64,000 nucleotides of DNA from Burkholderia lata (GTDB lineage Bacteria; Pseudomonadota; Gammaproteobacteria; Burkholderiales; Burkholderiaceae). Positions within the stretch are counted from its first letter, which is position 1; every line of letters starts with the position of its first letter. The position numbers were made by a program, and so were the translations under genes. The notes below the pieces were generated by a model. That model saw only the letters and a program-made list of their open reading frames with translations. It had not been told where the DNA came from and made no database searches. This document shows positions 1 to 9,825 of the stretch, piece after piece. The stretch lies in NCBI RefSeq assembly GCF_902499335.1, contig NZ_CABVQK010000010.1, forward strand, positions 248,001 through 312,000, in the 5' to 3' direction.

Positions 1-1
1 T

Positions 2-661
2 GAAACCGCGGCAGCCTGCCGCTCCCGTGGTGCTGCTGTCGAGACCGTGGCAATTGATGTGTGCAACGCGGCGGCTATTGCCGCTTGGCTTGACGATTTC
101 GACGCCCTTCATCCGATTGACCTGCTAATCGCAAACGCCGGCATTGCCAGCACGATTGCGTCGGCCTCAGACTGGGAGGGGCTTGAGCGTACGGTGCGCG
201 TCATCGACACCAATCTTTACGGTACGCTGAATACGGTTCTGCCCGTCATTGAACGTATGCGCGCACGCGGGCGCGGCCGCGTTGCCATGGTCAGTTCGAT
301 CGCTGCACTGCGCGGCATGGCGATCTCGCCGGCCTATTGCGCAAGCAAGTCTGCAATCAAAGCGTATGGCGACTCGGTGCGGCCGCTGCTTGCGCGAAAC
401 GGCATTGGCGTTACGGTGATCCTGCCCGGCTTTGTGAAGACGGCGATGAGCGACGTATTTCCTGGCGACAAGCCGTTCCTTCAGAGTGCCGAACGCGCGG
501 CTGCATACATCCGGCGCCGGTTGGACGCGGGCCACAGTGAGATCGCATTCCCTGGGCTGCTCGCGTTCGGCATGCGCTTGCTGTCAATCCTGCCTGCCGC
601 ACTCGCCGACGCGATCCTCGACCGCCTTTCCTATCTGCCGTCGAAGGACCGGGCCAATTGA
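2..661 (+). CDS. wcbP: SDR-family dehydrogenase, 5' end outside window (WcbP-like)
   Basis: Only the C-terminal 219 residues are visible; the frame is open to the window edge, so the true start and the glycine-rich NAD(P) motif lie upstream. An NAG motif follows the first strands, the catalytic Ser lies in VSSIAALRG and the Tyr/Lys pair in AYCASK, so it is a classical SDR with an intact visible active site. The stop overlaps the TTG start of the next gene by 4 bp. Classical SDRs of this type include 3-ketosphinganine reductases, and an oxoamine synthase lies downstream, so reduction of a 2-amino-3-oxo chain is a possible role (inference). The symbol rests on gene order matching wcbP-Q-R-S-T of the Burkholderia pseudomallei capsule locus, recalled rather than searched. 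Confidence 0.72.
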   Translation, partial: ETAAACRSRGAAVETVAIDVCNAAAIAAWLDDFDALHPIDLLIANAGIASTIASASDWEGLERTVRVIDTNLYGTLNTVLPVIERMRARGRGRVAMVSSIAALRGMAISPAYCASKSAIKAYGDSVRPLLARNGIGVTVILPGFVKTAMSDVFPGDKPFLQSAERAAAYIRRRLDAGHSEIAFPGLLAFGMRLLSILPAALADAILDRLSYLPSKDRAN

Positions 662-2190
662 GCGCGCGTCTCGCTGTGACGCTGACGGCCGCCGTCGCGC
701 TGTCGTTTGCGGTCGATGCGATCGCCGTCCCGCGCGCGCCGCTGCGGCGGCCGCTGCTGTCGTCAGTGCTTCACATTCTTTCCGTAGTCTTCCTGTTCGA
801 CGCGGTGTTCGCGGTCACGTCGCGCCCGTTTTTTTCGGCCTGCGCGGCGATAGCGCTCGTCGGTCTTGTCGCCGCAGTCAGCAATGCGAAGTACGAGTCG
901 TTGCGCGAGCCGTTCGTTTTTACCGATCTGAGCCTATTCAGTCAGTTGTTCTCGCATCCCCGTCTCTACCTGCCGTTCCTGAGCGCAGGCAAGGTTATCG
1001 CGATCGGTGCTGGCATCGTGCTCGTGATCGCGGGCTTCGTCGTCGAGCGCCCCGTGCTTGCAGGCTCCGGCATGCTGGTCTGGCTTACGGTGGTGCTGTC
1101 GTTCGTGCTGGCCGCGTTCGTGGCTGCCGGTATGCCGCTGACACTCGATCCCGATGCCGACCAGCGTCGACATGGCTTTTTCGCCGTGTTCGTTGCCTAT
1201 CTGCTCAACGGCCTGCGGCCTGCAACATTTCGCCGGTTTCGCGAGATCGTTGCGGCCGGGCCGTTCGCAACCGGCAAGCCGACGCGGCGCCCTGACGTGA
1301 TCGTGATCCAGAGCGAATCGTTCTTCGATGCACGCCGGCTCGGAGAGGCGGTCGAACCGAGTCTCTTCAGGCGCTTCGACGACGCGCGTCGCGAGGCCGT
1401 CTGGCATGGCGAGATGACGGTGCCTGCGTGGGGGGCAAACACCATGCGAACGGAATTCGCGGTGCTGACCGGCACGGAATCCCATTCGCTCGGGTATGCG
1501 CGCTTCTATCCCTACGCATTTGTAAGAAACAAAATCGCTTCGCTCGCATCCTGGTTCAACCGTTGCGGCTACGATACAGTCGCGATTCATCCCTATTACG
1601 CCGATTTCTTCGGGCGGAACCGGGTATTTCCGTTGCTCGGCTTTACGCGTTTTCTCGATATCCGCCACTTCGCATCGGCGTCCCGTGCCGGTCCGTACGT
1701 GGCGGACGCCGCAGTGTCCGAGTCGATCATCGCGGAACTCGACGCGGCCAGTGGCGACCGCCCGCGCTTTGTCTTTGCGATGACCATGGAAAATCACGGC
1801 CCGCTGCATCTCGAGCAGGTTTTGCCTGGTGAATCGTCTTCACGGCATACTCTTGGCGAGGACGCATCCTGGCGCGATCTGACCGCATATTTGCGGCACA
1901 TTGAAAATGCGGACGCAATGATCGGGCGCCTGATCGATTATCTGCGCACCAGCAATCGTGAAACGGTCGTTTGTTTTTACGGCGATCACGTTCCCGCTCT
2001 GCCTCATGTTTTCCAAAAGTTGGGCGTTACCCCGCAACGCAGCGATTACTTCATTTGGCGAAATTACGGCGCAGTTGCGGTGAAATGCCGGAATTTGGCC
2101 GCCGAAGAGCTTGGGGCGGCACTGCTGAGCGTGGTACAAGACGACGGAAATCGTACGGAAGAACCGCACGCATCCGAGAAAGCGACATAA
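658..2190 (+). CDS. wcbQ: LTA synthase-like membrane phosphotransferase (sulfatase fold), WcbQ-like
   Basis: A 510-residue protein with about five hydrophobic helices in residues 5-157, then an extracytoplasmic alkaline-phosphatase/sulfatase-fold domain. Metal-site motifs are visible: VIVIQSESFFD (Glu220), a candidate nucleophile Thr262 in GANTMRTEF, and FYGDHVPAL near the C-terminus; FAMTMENHGPL is typical of LtaS and OpgB enzymes. The family moves phosphoglycerol or phosphoethanolamine from phospholipid head groups to glycans or glycolipids on the periplasmic face. The start is TTG, overlapping the SDR stop; the next ATG-type start would cut into the first helix. Its place between an SDR and the PKS suggests it decorates the capsule or its lipid anchor (inference). 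The substrate is unknown. Confidence 0.78.
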   Translation: MSARLAVTLTAAVALSFAVDAIAVPRAPLRRPLLSSVLHILSVVFLFDAVFAVTSRPFFSACAAIALVGLVAAVSNAKYESLREPFVFTDLSLFSQLFSHPRLYLPFLSAGKVIAIGAGIVLVIAGFVVERPVLAGSGMLVWLTVVLSFVLAAFVAAGMPLTLDPDADQRRHGFFAVFVAYLLNGLRPATFRRFREIVAAGPFATGKPTRRPDVIVIQSESFFDARRLGEAVEPSLFRRFDDARREAVWHGEMTVPAWGANTMRTEFAVLTGTESHSLGYARFYPYAFVRNKIASLASWFNRCGYDTVAIHPYYADFFGRNRVFPLLGFTRFLDIRHFASASRAGPYVADAAVSESIIAELDAASGDRPRFVFAMTMENHGPLHLEQVLPGESSSRHTLGEDASWRDLTAYLRHIENADAMIGRLIDYLRTSNRETVVCFYGDHVPALPHVFQKLGVTPQRSDYFIWRNYGAVAVKCRNLAAEELGAALLSVVQDDGNRTEEPHASEKAT

Positions 2191-2193
2191 AAG

Positions 2194-5100
2194 ATGAACA
2201 GTAAGATTGCAATAATTGGGATGGCTTGTCGGTTTCCCGGAAGCGCGAATAATCTCGGCGACTTCTGGCAACTGCTGCGCGACGAACGCGACGCAGTGAC
2301 CGAAATCCCCGCCGACCGCTTCGGCACCGATTTCTACCAGCACCCGTCCAAGCGCGAACCGGGCAAGAGCTATACGTTCTCGGCCGGCGTCCTCGACAAC
2401 GTCGCCGGCTTCGACGCGGCGTTCTTCGGCATTTCCCCGCGCGAAGCGGCCCAGATGGACCCGCAGCAGCGCCTGCTGCTCGAACTCGCATGGGAAGCAT
2501 TCGAGGATGCGGGCGTGCGCCCGGCCGACATACGCGGCAGTAACTGCGGCGTCTTCGTCGGTGCCGCCAGCATGGATTACGGCAACCGCAACATGGACGA
2601 TCTGAACGTGATCGATCCGTATTCGGCAACCGGCAACACCCTGAGCATCGCGTCGAACCGCGTGTCCTACCTGTTCGACCTGCGCGGCCCGAGCATGTCG
2701 GTCGACACGGCCTGCTCGTCGTCGCTCGTCGCGCTTCACCAGGCCGTCAAGGCGCTGCAGTCCGGCGAAGCCGACGTGGCGCTCGCAGGCGGCGTCAACC
2801 TGCTGCTGCACCCGTTCGGTTTCGTCAGCTTCTCCAAGGCGTCGATGCTGTCGCCGCGCGGCCGTTGCCGCGCGTTCGATGCGACCGGCGACGGTTATGT
2901 CCGCTCGGAAGGCGGCGCGTTCGTGCTGCTCAAGCCGCTCGATCGCGCGCTCGCCGACGGCGACACGATCCATGCGGTGATCGCCGGCTCCGGCGTGAAC
3001 TCTGTCGGCCATTCGCCGGGCGGCATCAGCGTGCCGGGCGCGGCCGCCCAGGCGTCGCTGCTGCGCAGCGTGTACGCGCGCGCCGGCATCGATCCGCAGT
3101 CGCTGGCGTATCTCGAGGCGCATGGTACCGGCACGGCGGTCGGCGATCCGATCGAGGCGCGTGCGCTGATCGACGTCGTGTCGGGCGAGCGCCCGGCGGA
3201 TCGGCCGCTGCTCATCGGTTCGGTCAAGACCAACATCGGCCATCTCGAGACGGCATCCGGCATGGCCGGGCTGCTGAAGGCCGTGCTGTGCCTGAAGCAT
3301 CGGGCGGTACCGCGCTCGCTGCACTTCGTCACGCCCAATCCCGGGATCGATTTCGACGGCGGGCGTCTGCGCGTCGTCGATCGCTACATGCCGCTCGACG
3401 CGGGCGACGCGCCGCTGACGGTCGGTGTCAATTCGTTCGGCTTCGGCGGAACGAACGCACACGTCGTGCTGACCGAGGCGCCGGCTGCAAACGAGGCGTT
3501 GGCGGCCGCACCCGAGCCGACTCACGCGCAGCTGCCTCCGCTCGTCCTGACCGCGCGCAGCGCGAATGCGCTCGGCGCGCTCGCGGGCCGCTATCTGGCG
3601 GCGCTCGACAACGGCGGCGACTGGCAGGCGCTTGCCGCCGCGGCCGCACGTCGCCGTCAATGGCTCGAACATCGCGCGATCGTCGCGCCGGCCGATGCGA
3701 CCGAAGGCCGTGCGGCGCTTGCGGCACTGGCCCAGCCGTCGCAGGAAGGCCTGCCGGCCAGCGTGGCAACCGGCCAGGCGCCTGCCGACGCGGCGCGCAC
3801 CGCGCTCGTCTTCTCTGGCAACGGCTGCCAGTGGGTCGGGATGGGCAACGAACTCTATGCGGAGAACGTCGTGTTCCGCGCGGCGCTCGACGAAGTCGAC
3901 GCGCTGTGGTGCGCCGACGGCAGCCCGTCGCTCGTCGACGTGATGCGTGGCGGCCCGAGCGCGGAATGGCTGGCCGGCGCGGGCGCGGAATGGCTCGCCG
4001 CGACGGAGAACGCGCAGCCGCTGCTGTTCGCGATCCAGGTCGGCATGATCCGCGTGATCGACGCGCGCGGAATGCGTTACGACGCGGCCATCGGTCATAG
4101 CGTCGGCGAGATTGCCGCGGCGTGGGTGACGGGCGCGCTGTCGCTCGCCGACGCGGTTCGCGTGATCAAGATCCGCAGCCGTGCGCAGGCGATGACGCGC
4201 GGCAGCGGCCGGATGGCGGCCGTCGGCATCGGCGACGCGGCGGCGCGCGAACTGATCGCGCGCCACGGGCTGGCGCGGCGCGTCGAGATCGCCGGCATCA
4301 ACAGCCCCGATGCGGTGACGCTCGCGGGCGAGCTGCAGGGCTTGCAGGCACTGGAGGCCGCGCTGCGCGGCAGCGGCAAGTTCTTCCAGATGCTGGATCT
4401 CGACTACGCATTCCACAGCAGCCACATGGACCGCATCGAGCCGGTCGTGCTGGCCGAACTGGCGAGCCTGCGGCCGCAGTCGGGCAACGGTGCGTTCGTG
4501 TCGACCGTGACCGGCGGCGCGCTTGCCGGCACCGAACTCGATGCCCGCTACTGGTGGCGCAACATTCGCGAGCCGGTGCGCTTCGGCGACGGTATCGCGC
4601 ATCTGATCGAGCAGGGCGTCCGGCTGTTCGTCGAGGTCTCGCCGCATTCGATCCTGCGCACGTACGTGAAGCAGGCATTCGCGGCCGCCGGCGCGACCGG
4701 CGTGGTGCTGCCGACGCTCAAGCGCGACCACGGCAGCGCGGCGACGCTGCGGCACGCGATTCTCGCGGCGATCGCGCATGGCGCGAGCGTCGATCCCGAC
4801 CGTTTCGCGCCGGGCGAATCGCGCGCTGCATTGCCGTCCTATCCTTGGCAGCGCGACCGCTTCTGGCTGACGCCAACCGTCGAAGGCTACGGCCTCGTCA
4901 ATCGCCGCCGCGAGCATCCGCTGCTCGGCTATCGCCTGCACGAGCACGCATTCGCATGGGAAAACCAGCTCGATCCGGCGAAGCTGCCGATGCTGGCCGA
5001 TCACGTCGTCGACGGCGGCGTGGCGTTCCCGGGGGCTGGATACGTGGAAATGGCGCTCGCCGCGGCACGCGCCTTCTTCGATACGCCGGATGCGGCGCTC

Positions 5101-8100
5101 GAAAACGTCGAGATCCGCACGCCGGTGGTATTCCAGCCGCAGCAGGCGAAACTGTTCCGGCTCGTGATCGAGCCGCGTACCGCGACCTTCACGATCGAGA
5201 CGCGCGACCGGATGTCCGACGGCGCATGGACGCTGAACGTGACGGGGCGGATGCTGGAAAGTGGCAACGCGCTCGGCGATGCGAGCATCGTGCCGCCGGA
5301 CGCGCTCGATCGTCTGCTTGCGCTGCCCGCAGCTGACGGCGACTCGCTGTACGCAAACACGGCAGCGATCGGCCTCGGCTACGGGCCGGCGTTCCGCTGG
5401 GTCCGCAGCGTGCGGGTCGCCGCCGGCGACGGTGCTGCGCTGGCCGACGTCGCCGCGCCGGCCGCATGCGGCGACGCGCGGGCGTTGTCCGCCTATCTGC
5501 TGCATCCGGCGCTGATGGACAGCGGGTTTCATCCGCTGTTCGCCTTGCTTGCAGCCTACGCGCGCGAAGGCGAGCATCCGGCTTACGTGCCGGTGCAGAT
5601 CGGTCGCGTCGACTATCTGCGCGGCGACACGGTCGAGCGCGTGCTCGTGCGGATTGACCGGCACAGCCCGCATTCGATCGTCGCGCATTTCGAATTCCTT
5701 GACGCGCACGGCGCGATCGTCGCGCGGCTCGGCGCATGCCGGTTCCGGCGCGTCGATCTCGTCGGCCGCCGGCAGAACCTGCCCGCGCGCTTCGTCTACC
5801 GCCTTGAAGAGGTGCCGCTGCCGGGCGACGTCGATGCAGCCGGTTTGCCGGCCCCCGATGCGCTGCTCGCACAGGCCGTCGCGCGGCTCGATGCAACCGG
5901 GCACGACGGCCGCCGGACGCAGCATCTGACCGAAATCCTGCCGCTGCTCGACGTGCTGGCGAGCCTCTACGCGCTCCGCGCGTTCGATGCGCTCGGCACA
6001 TTCGCCGGCACGTGGCAGCCGGCGGCCGGGCACGCGGCGCTGGCCGCGCGTCTTGCCGACATGCTGGTCGAGGATGGTCTCGCTCATCGCGACGGCGCGC
6101 TGCTCGTTCGCGACGACGCGGCGTGTGCGGCGTTGCCGCCGCTCGACGAGCTGTGGCGCGGGCTGCTGGCCGAATCGCCGGGGCACGTGGCCGAGCTGAC
6201 GCTGCTCGCGCATTGCGGCGCGGCGTTGCCGGACGTGCTGAACGGCGCGAAGGACGGCGCACGCTTGCTGTCGCCGACCGGGCACAGCCTGGTCGAGCAA
6301 CTCCTTGCCGCATCGCCGACGTGGCAGCACGTGCACGCGTTGCTGACCGCAAGCGTCGAGCAGGCCGTCGACGAATGGCAACCGGCACGCCGGTTGCGCG
6401 TGCTCGAACTGGGCGCGACGGACGGCGACGTGCTGCAGACGCTCGGCATGCATCTCGCGGCCGCGCGTTGCGATCACACGATCGCGGCGACGGCCGGTCA
6501 GCTGGCCGGGTTCGACGCGGATGCGGAAGCGGCGGTGCGCACGGTTGCGCTGCAGTCAGGCGAGCGCCTGTCGCTGGCGGCCGACGAAGCCGGTCCTTAC
6601 GACCTGATCGTCGCGAACCGCGCGTTGAGCGGCCGTCACGACGTAGCCGACGCGTTGAATGCGATGCGGTCATGGCTGGCGCCCGGTGGATTGCTGCTGC
6701 TGGCCGAGTCGCGCCGCGGCCGCTTCTCCGACATCGTATTTGGCGCGCAGGGTTCGTCGACGGAAGCCGATGTGCCCGTGCCGCTGGCACCGGCGGATCT
6801 CGATGCGGCGCTCGAACGCGCAGGTTACGTCGACGTTGTGCGGCACGTCGAGCAGTCGCTCGATCTGGACGGCACGCCGACGTTCGTCATCGCACGCAAC
6901 CCGGCGAGCGCCGTTGCCGACCAACGCGGCGACGATCCGAGCGATCTCGATACGCTGGCACGCAGCGAGCAATGGCTCGTGATGCACGCACCGGATGCCG
7001 CCGGCAGTTTCGGCGGGCGGCTGGCCGATGCGCTGGCGCGTGCGGGCTATCCGGCCGATATCGTCGACGTCACCCACGCGGCCGATGCGATCGCGTCGTT
7101 GCCGACCGGGCAGCCGGCGCATGTCGTGTTCTGCGCGCCTGAAACGCCGCTCGCCGAATCGGCGACGGGGGATGGGCTGATGGCCGCGCAGCATGGCGGC
7201 GTGATCGCTCTTGCGGCGCTCGTTCGCACGCTCGGTGCGCAGCCGAATGCGGCCACGCGGCTGACCGTCGTCACACGCGGCGGCGCGCCATTCGCCGGGA
7301 CCGCGAATGCGCACCCGGAACAGGCCACGCTGTGGGGCCTCGGTCGCGTGCTGGCGAACGAGCATCCCGAACTCGCGTGCCGTCTGATCGACGCCGATCC
7401 CGCGGCGGACGGGATTTCCGACGCACTGGTTCGCGAGCTGACCGGTTCGGCGGTCGAGGAAGAAGTCATCCTGGGCGCACACGGGCGCCAGGTGCCGCGC
7501 ATGCTGACAGCCGTGCAGGCCGCGGCCCGCAACGATGGCGCGATCACACGTGCGGCCGTGCTCGCGTTCGATGCGCCCGGCTCGTTGCGCAATCTCGAAT
7601 GGTTTGCGTTGCCGGAAAGCCCGCTGGGTGCCGACGAGGTGGAGATCGAGCCGGTTGCGACGGGCCTCAATTTCCGCGACGTGATGTATGCGATGGGGCT
7701 CCTGTCCGATGAAGCGGTCGAGACGGGCTTCGCGGGCGCGACGATCGGCATGGAATTGTCCGGCCGCGTCGTCCGGGTGGGCAGCGCCGTGACGGAATTC
7801 GCACCGGGCGATGCGATGCTCGGCTTCGCACCGGCCTCGTTCGCGACGCGCGTCAGGACGCGCGCGCAAGCGATCGCGCTGAAGCCCGAGCGCCTGTCGT
7901 TCGAGGAAGCGGCGACCGTGCCGACCACGTTCTTCACCGCGTATTACGCACTCGTCGAACTCGCGCGTCTGCGTCGCGGCGAGCGCGTGCTCGTGCACGG
8001 TGGTGCGGGCGGCGTCGGGATCGCCGCGATCCAGCTCGCGCGCCACTTCGGCGCGGAAGTGTTCGCGACGGCCGGCAGCGACGAGAAACGCGAGTTCGTG

Positions 8101-9825
8101 CGCCTGCTCGGTGCCGACCACGTGCTCGATTCGCGCAGCCTCGCGTTCGCGGACGAGATTCGCGCGCTGACGGGTGGCCAGGGCATCGACATCGTGCTGA
8201 ATTCGCTCGCCGGCGAGGCGATGGTGCGCAGCATCGATACGCTGCGGCCGTTCGGCCGTTTCCTCGAGCTCGGCAAGCGCGACTTCTACGAAAACAGCCA
8301 TATCGGGCTGCGGCCGTTCCGCAACAACATCAGCTATTTCGGCATCGACGCCGACCAGTTGATGGGGGCGCTGCCTGAGCTGACTGCGCGCCTGTTCGGC
8401 GAAGTGATGGCGCTGTTCGCGGCAGGCGTGCTGCATCCGCTGCCGTATCGCGCGTTTCCGGCCGAACGGGCGGAGGATGCGTTCCGCTACATGCAGCAGG
8501 CGCGCCAGATCGGCAAGGTGCTCGTGACCTATCCGTCCGGCACGCCGGCTCCGACGCGCGGCGTCTCGCGCGCGGGTTCGCTCGCGCTCGATCCGCATGG
8601 CACGTACCTGGTGGTCGGCGGCACGGGCGGGCTCGGTTTCGCGAGTGCGCGCTGGATGGTCGAGCTCGGCGCACGCCGGCTGACGCTGGCGAGCCGTTCC
8701 GGCGAACTCGCTGCTGCCGCACGCGAGGAAGTCGAACGCTGGCGCGCGACGCTCGGCGTCACGGTCGATGTCGTGTCGTGCGATGTGACCGACGCAGCGG
8801 CGGTCGATGCGATGATCGACGCGATCGTCCGGCGCGACAGCCCGCTCAAGGGCGTGCTGCATTCCGCGATGTCGATCGACGACGGCCTCGTGCGCAATCT
8901 CGATGATGCGCGCATGGCCGCGGTGCTCGCACCGAAGGTGGCCGGCGCGTGGAACCTGCATCGAGCGACACGCGCGTTGCCGCTCGACCTGTTCGTGGTC
9001 TATTCGTCGGCGACGACCTATCTCGGCAATCCGGGGCAATCGAACTACGTCGCGGCCAACAGCTTCCTCGAGGCGCTCGTCGAACATCGCCGCGCGGCAG
9101 GCTTGCCGGGCACGTTCATGGCCTGGGGGCCGCTCGAGGACGTCGGCTTCCTCGCACGCCACGCGGATACGCGGGAGGCGTTGCAGTCGCGGATCGGCGG
9201 TGCATCGATCACGTCCGACGAGGCGATGGTCGCGCTCGAGCGCGCGCTGGTGGCGGGCGCGGCGGGCGAAGCCGTGGTCCGGCTCGACTGGCACGCGGTG
9301 GCGCGCGGGATGCCTGCCGCGAAGGCGCGCCGGTATGCGCTGCTGCAATCGCATGCGAAGGGTGGCGATGCGCGCGACGGTGGCACGCAGCTGCGGGAAG
9401 AAGTGCTGGCGTTGCCGCGTGACGAAGCGATCGCGCTGGTAGCCCGGACGCTGCAAGGGCAGATCGCGCGGATCCTGCACATGACGCCGGATCGCATCGC
9501 GCTCGACAAGTCGGTGCTCGACATGGGCATGGATTCGCTGATGGGGATGGAGCTCGGCCTCGCGGTCGAGGAGGCGTTCGAGGTCAAGCTGTCGGTGATG
9601 GCGATTGCCGAGGGCGCGTCCGTGAAGACGCTGGCCGGACGCATCGTCGATTCGATCGATGCGTCGACCGATGCCGACGCCGGTTCTGCGATCGACGCCG
9701 CGCAGGAGGCCGTCGCCGCGCTTGCGGCGAAGCATGCGATCGACGGCGAAGCGCGCGCGATGCTCGACACGCGGCCGGCGCCCGTGGCGGGCCAGGCGTC
9801 GCCGACGCTGGAGGTCGCGCGATGA
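2194..9825 (+). CDS. wcbR: Highly reducing type I polyketide synthase (KS-AT-DH-psiMT-ER-KR-ACP), WcbR-like
   Basis: A 2543-residue single-module synthase. KS, about 1-430: Cys174 in DTACSSS, His310 in EAHGTGT, His350 in NIGHLE. AT, about 530-840: Ser636 in GHSVGE and YAFHSSHMD, which fits malonyl rather than methylmalonyl loading. DH, about 900-1190: His937 and Asp1109. A methyltransferase-like fold follows at about 1370-1560, whose glycine-rich loop reads LELGATDGDVL and looks degenerate. Next come a KR structural subdomain, ER (GGAGGVG loop), KR (GGTGGLG; SSATTY; NYVAAN; a SIDDG motif like B-type KRs) and ACP with phosphopantetheine Ser2448 in MDSLMGME. There is no thioesterase or reductase, so release must be in trans; the oxoamine synthase two genes down is the obvious candidate. 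The end overlaps wcbS by 4 bp. Family members make saturated long acyl chains iteratively; that it works iteratively here is inference. Confidence 0.9.
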   Translation: MNSKIAIIGMACRFPGSANNLGDFWQLLRDERDAVTEIPADRFGTDFYQHPSKREPGKSYTFSAGVLDNVAGFDAAFFGISPREAAQMDPQQRLLLELAWEAFEDAGVRPADIRGSNCGVFVGAASMDYGNRNMDDLNVIDPYSATGNTLSIASNRVSYLFDLRGPSMSVDTACSSSLVALHQAVKALQSGEADVALAGGVNLLLHPFGFVSFSKASMLSPRGRCRAFDATGDGYVRSEGGAFVLLKPLDRALADGDTIHAVIAGSGVNSVGHSPGGISVPGAAAQASLLRSVYARAGIDPQSLAYLEAHGTGTAVGDPIEARALIDVVSGERPADRPLLIGSVKTNIGHLETASGMAGLLKAVLCLKHRAVPRSLHFVTPNPGIDFDGGRLRVVDRYMPLDAGDAPLTVGVNSFGFGGTNAHVVLTEAPAANEALAAAPEPTHAQLPPLVLTARSANALGALAGRYLAALDNGGDWQALAAAAARRRQWLEHRAIVAPADATEGRAALAALAQPSQEGLPASVATGQAPADAARTALVFSGNGCQWVGMGNELYAENVVFRAALDEVDALWCADGSPSLVDVMRGGPSAEWLAGAGAEWLAATENAQPLLFAIQVGMIRVIDARGMRYDAAIGHSVGEIAAAWVTGALSLADAVRVIKIRSRAQAMTRGSGRMAAVGIGDAAARELIARHGLARRVEIAGINSPDAVTLAGELQGLQALEAALRGSGKFFQMLDLDYAFHSSHMDRIEPVVLAELASLRPQSGNGAFVSTVTGGALAGTELDARYWWRNIREPVRFGDGIAHLIEQGVRLFVEVSPHSILRTYVKQAFAAAGATGVVLPTLKRDHGSAATLRHAILAAIAHGASVDPDRFAPGESRAALPSYPWQRDRFWLTPTVEGYGLVNRRREHPLLGYRLHEHAFAWENQLDPAKLPMLADHVVDGGVAFPGAGYVEMALAAARAFFDTPDAALENVEIRTPVVFQPQQAKLFRLVIEPRTATFTIETRDRMSDGAWTLNVTGRMLESGNALGDASIVPPDALDRLLALPAADGDSLYANTAAIGLGYGPAFRWVRSVRVAAGDGAALADVAAPAACGDARALSAYLLHPALMDSGFHPLFALLAAYAREGEHPAYVPVQIGRVDYLRGDTVERVLVRIDRHSPHSIVAHFEFLDAHGAIVARLGACRFRRVDLVGRRQNLPARFVYRLEEVPLPGDVDAAGLPAPDALLAQAVARLDATGHDGRRTQHLTEILPLLDVLASLYALRAFDALGTFAGTWQPAAGHAALAARLADMLVEDGLAHRDGALLVRDDAACAALPPLDELWRGLLAESPGHVAELTLLAHCGAALPDVLNGAKDGARLLSPTGHSLVEQLLAASPTWQHVHALLTASVEQAVDEWQPARRLRVLELGATDGDVLQTLGMHLAAARCDHTIAATAGQLAGFDADAEAAVRTVALQSGERLSLAADEAGPYDLIVANRALSGRHDVADALNAMRSWLAPGGLLLLAESRRGRFSDIVFGAQGSSTEADVPVPLAPADLDAALERAGYVDVVRHVEQSLDLDGTPTFVIARNPASAVADQRGDDPSDLDTLARSEQWLVMHAPDAAGSFGGRLADALARAGYPADIVDVTHAADAIASLPTGQPAHVVFCAPETPLAESATGDGLMAAQHGGVIALAALVRTLGAQPNAATRLTVVTRGGAPFAGTANAHPEQATLWGLGRVLANEHPELACRLIDADPAADGISDALVRELTGSAVEEEVILGAHGRQVPRMLTAVQAAARNDGAITRAAVLAFDAPGSLRNLEWFALPESPLGADEVEIEPVATGLNFRDVMYAMGLLSDEAVETGFAGATIGMELSGRVVRVGSAVTEFAPGDAMLGFAPASFATRVRTRAQAIALKPERLSFEEAATVPTTFFTAYYALVELARLRRGERVLVHGGAGGVGIAAIQLARHFGAEVFATAGSDEKREFVRLLGADHVLDSRSLAFADEIRALTGGQGIDIVLNSLAGEAMVRSIDTLRPFGRFLELGKRDFYENSHIGLRPFRNNISYFGIDADQLMGALPELTARLFGEVMALFAAGVLHPLPYRAFPAERAEDAFRYMQQARQIGKVLVTYPSGTPAPTRGVSRAGSLALDPHGTYLVVGGTGGLGFASARWMVELGARRLTLASRSGELAAAAREEVERWRATLGVTVDVVSCDVTDAAAVDAMIDAIVRRDSPLKGVLHSAMSIDDGLVRNLDDARMAAVLAPKVAGAWNLHRATRALPLDLFVVYSSATTYLGNPGQSNYVAANSFLEALVEHRRAAGLPGTFMAWGPLEDVGFLARHADTREALQSRIGGASITSDEAMVALERALVAGAAGEAVVRLDWHAVARGMPAAKARRYALLQSHAKGGDARDGGTQLREEVLALPRDEAIALVARTLQGQIARILHMTPDRIALDKSVLDMGMDSLMGMELGLAVEEAFEVKLSVMAIAEGASVKTLAGRIVDSIDASTDADAGSAIDAAQEAVAALAAKHAIDGEARAMLDTRPAPVAGQASPTLEVAR

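Noticed and set aside
1840-6477. A 1545-codon open frame on the minus strand across the PKS
   Set aside because: It is Arg/Ala/Gln-rich without domains and is antisense to well-defined PKS domains. High G+C at third positions keeps opposite frames open.
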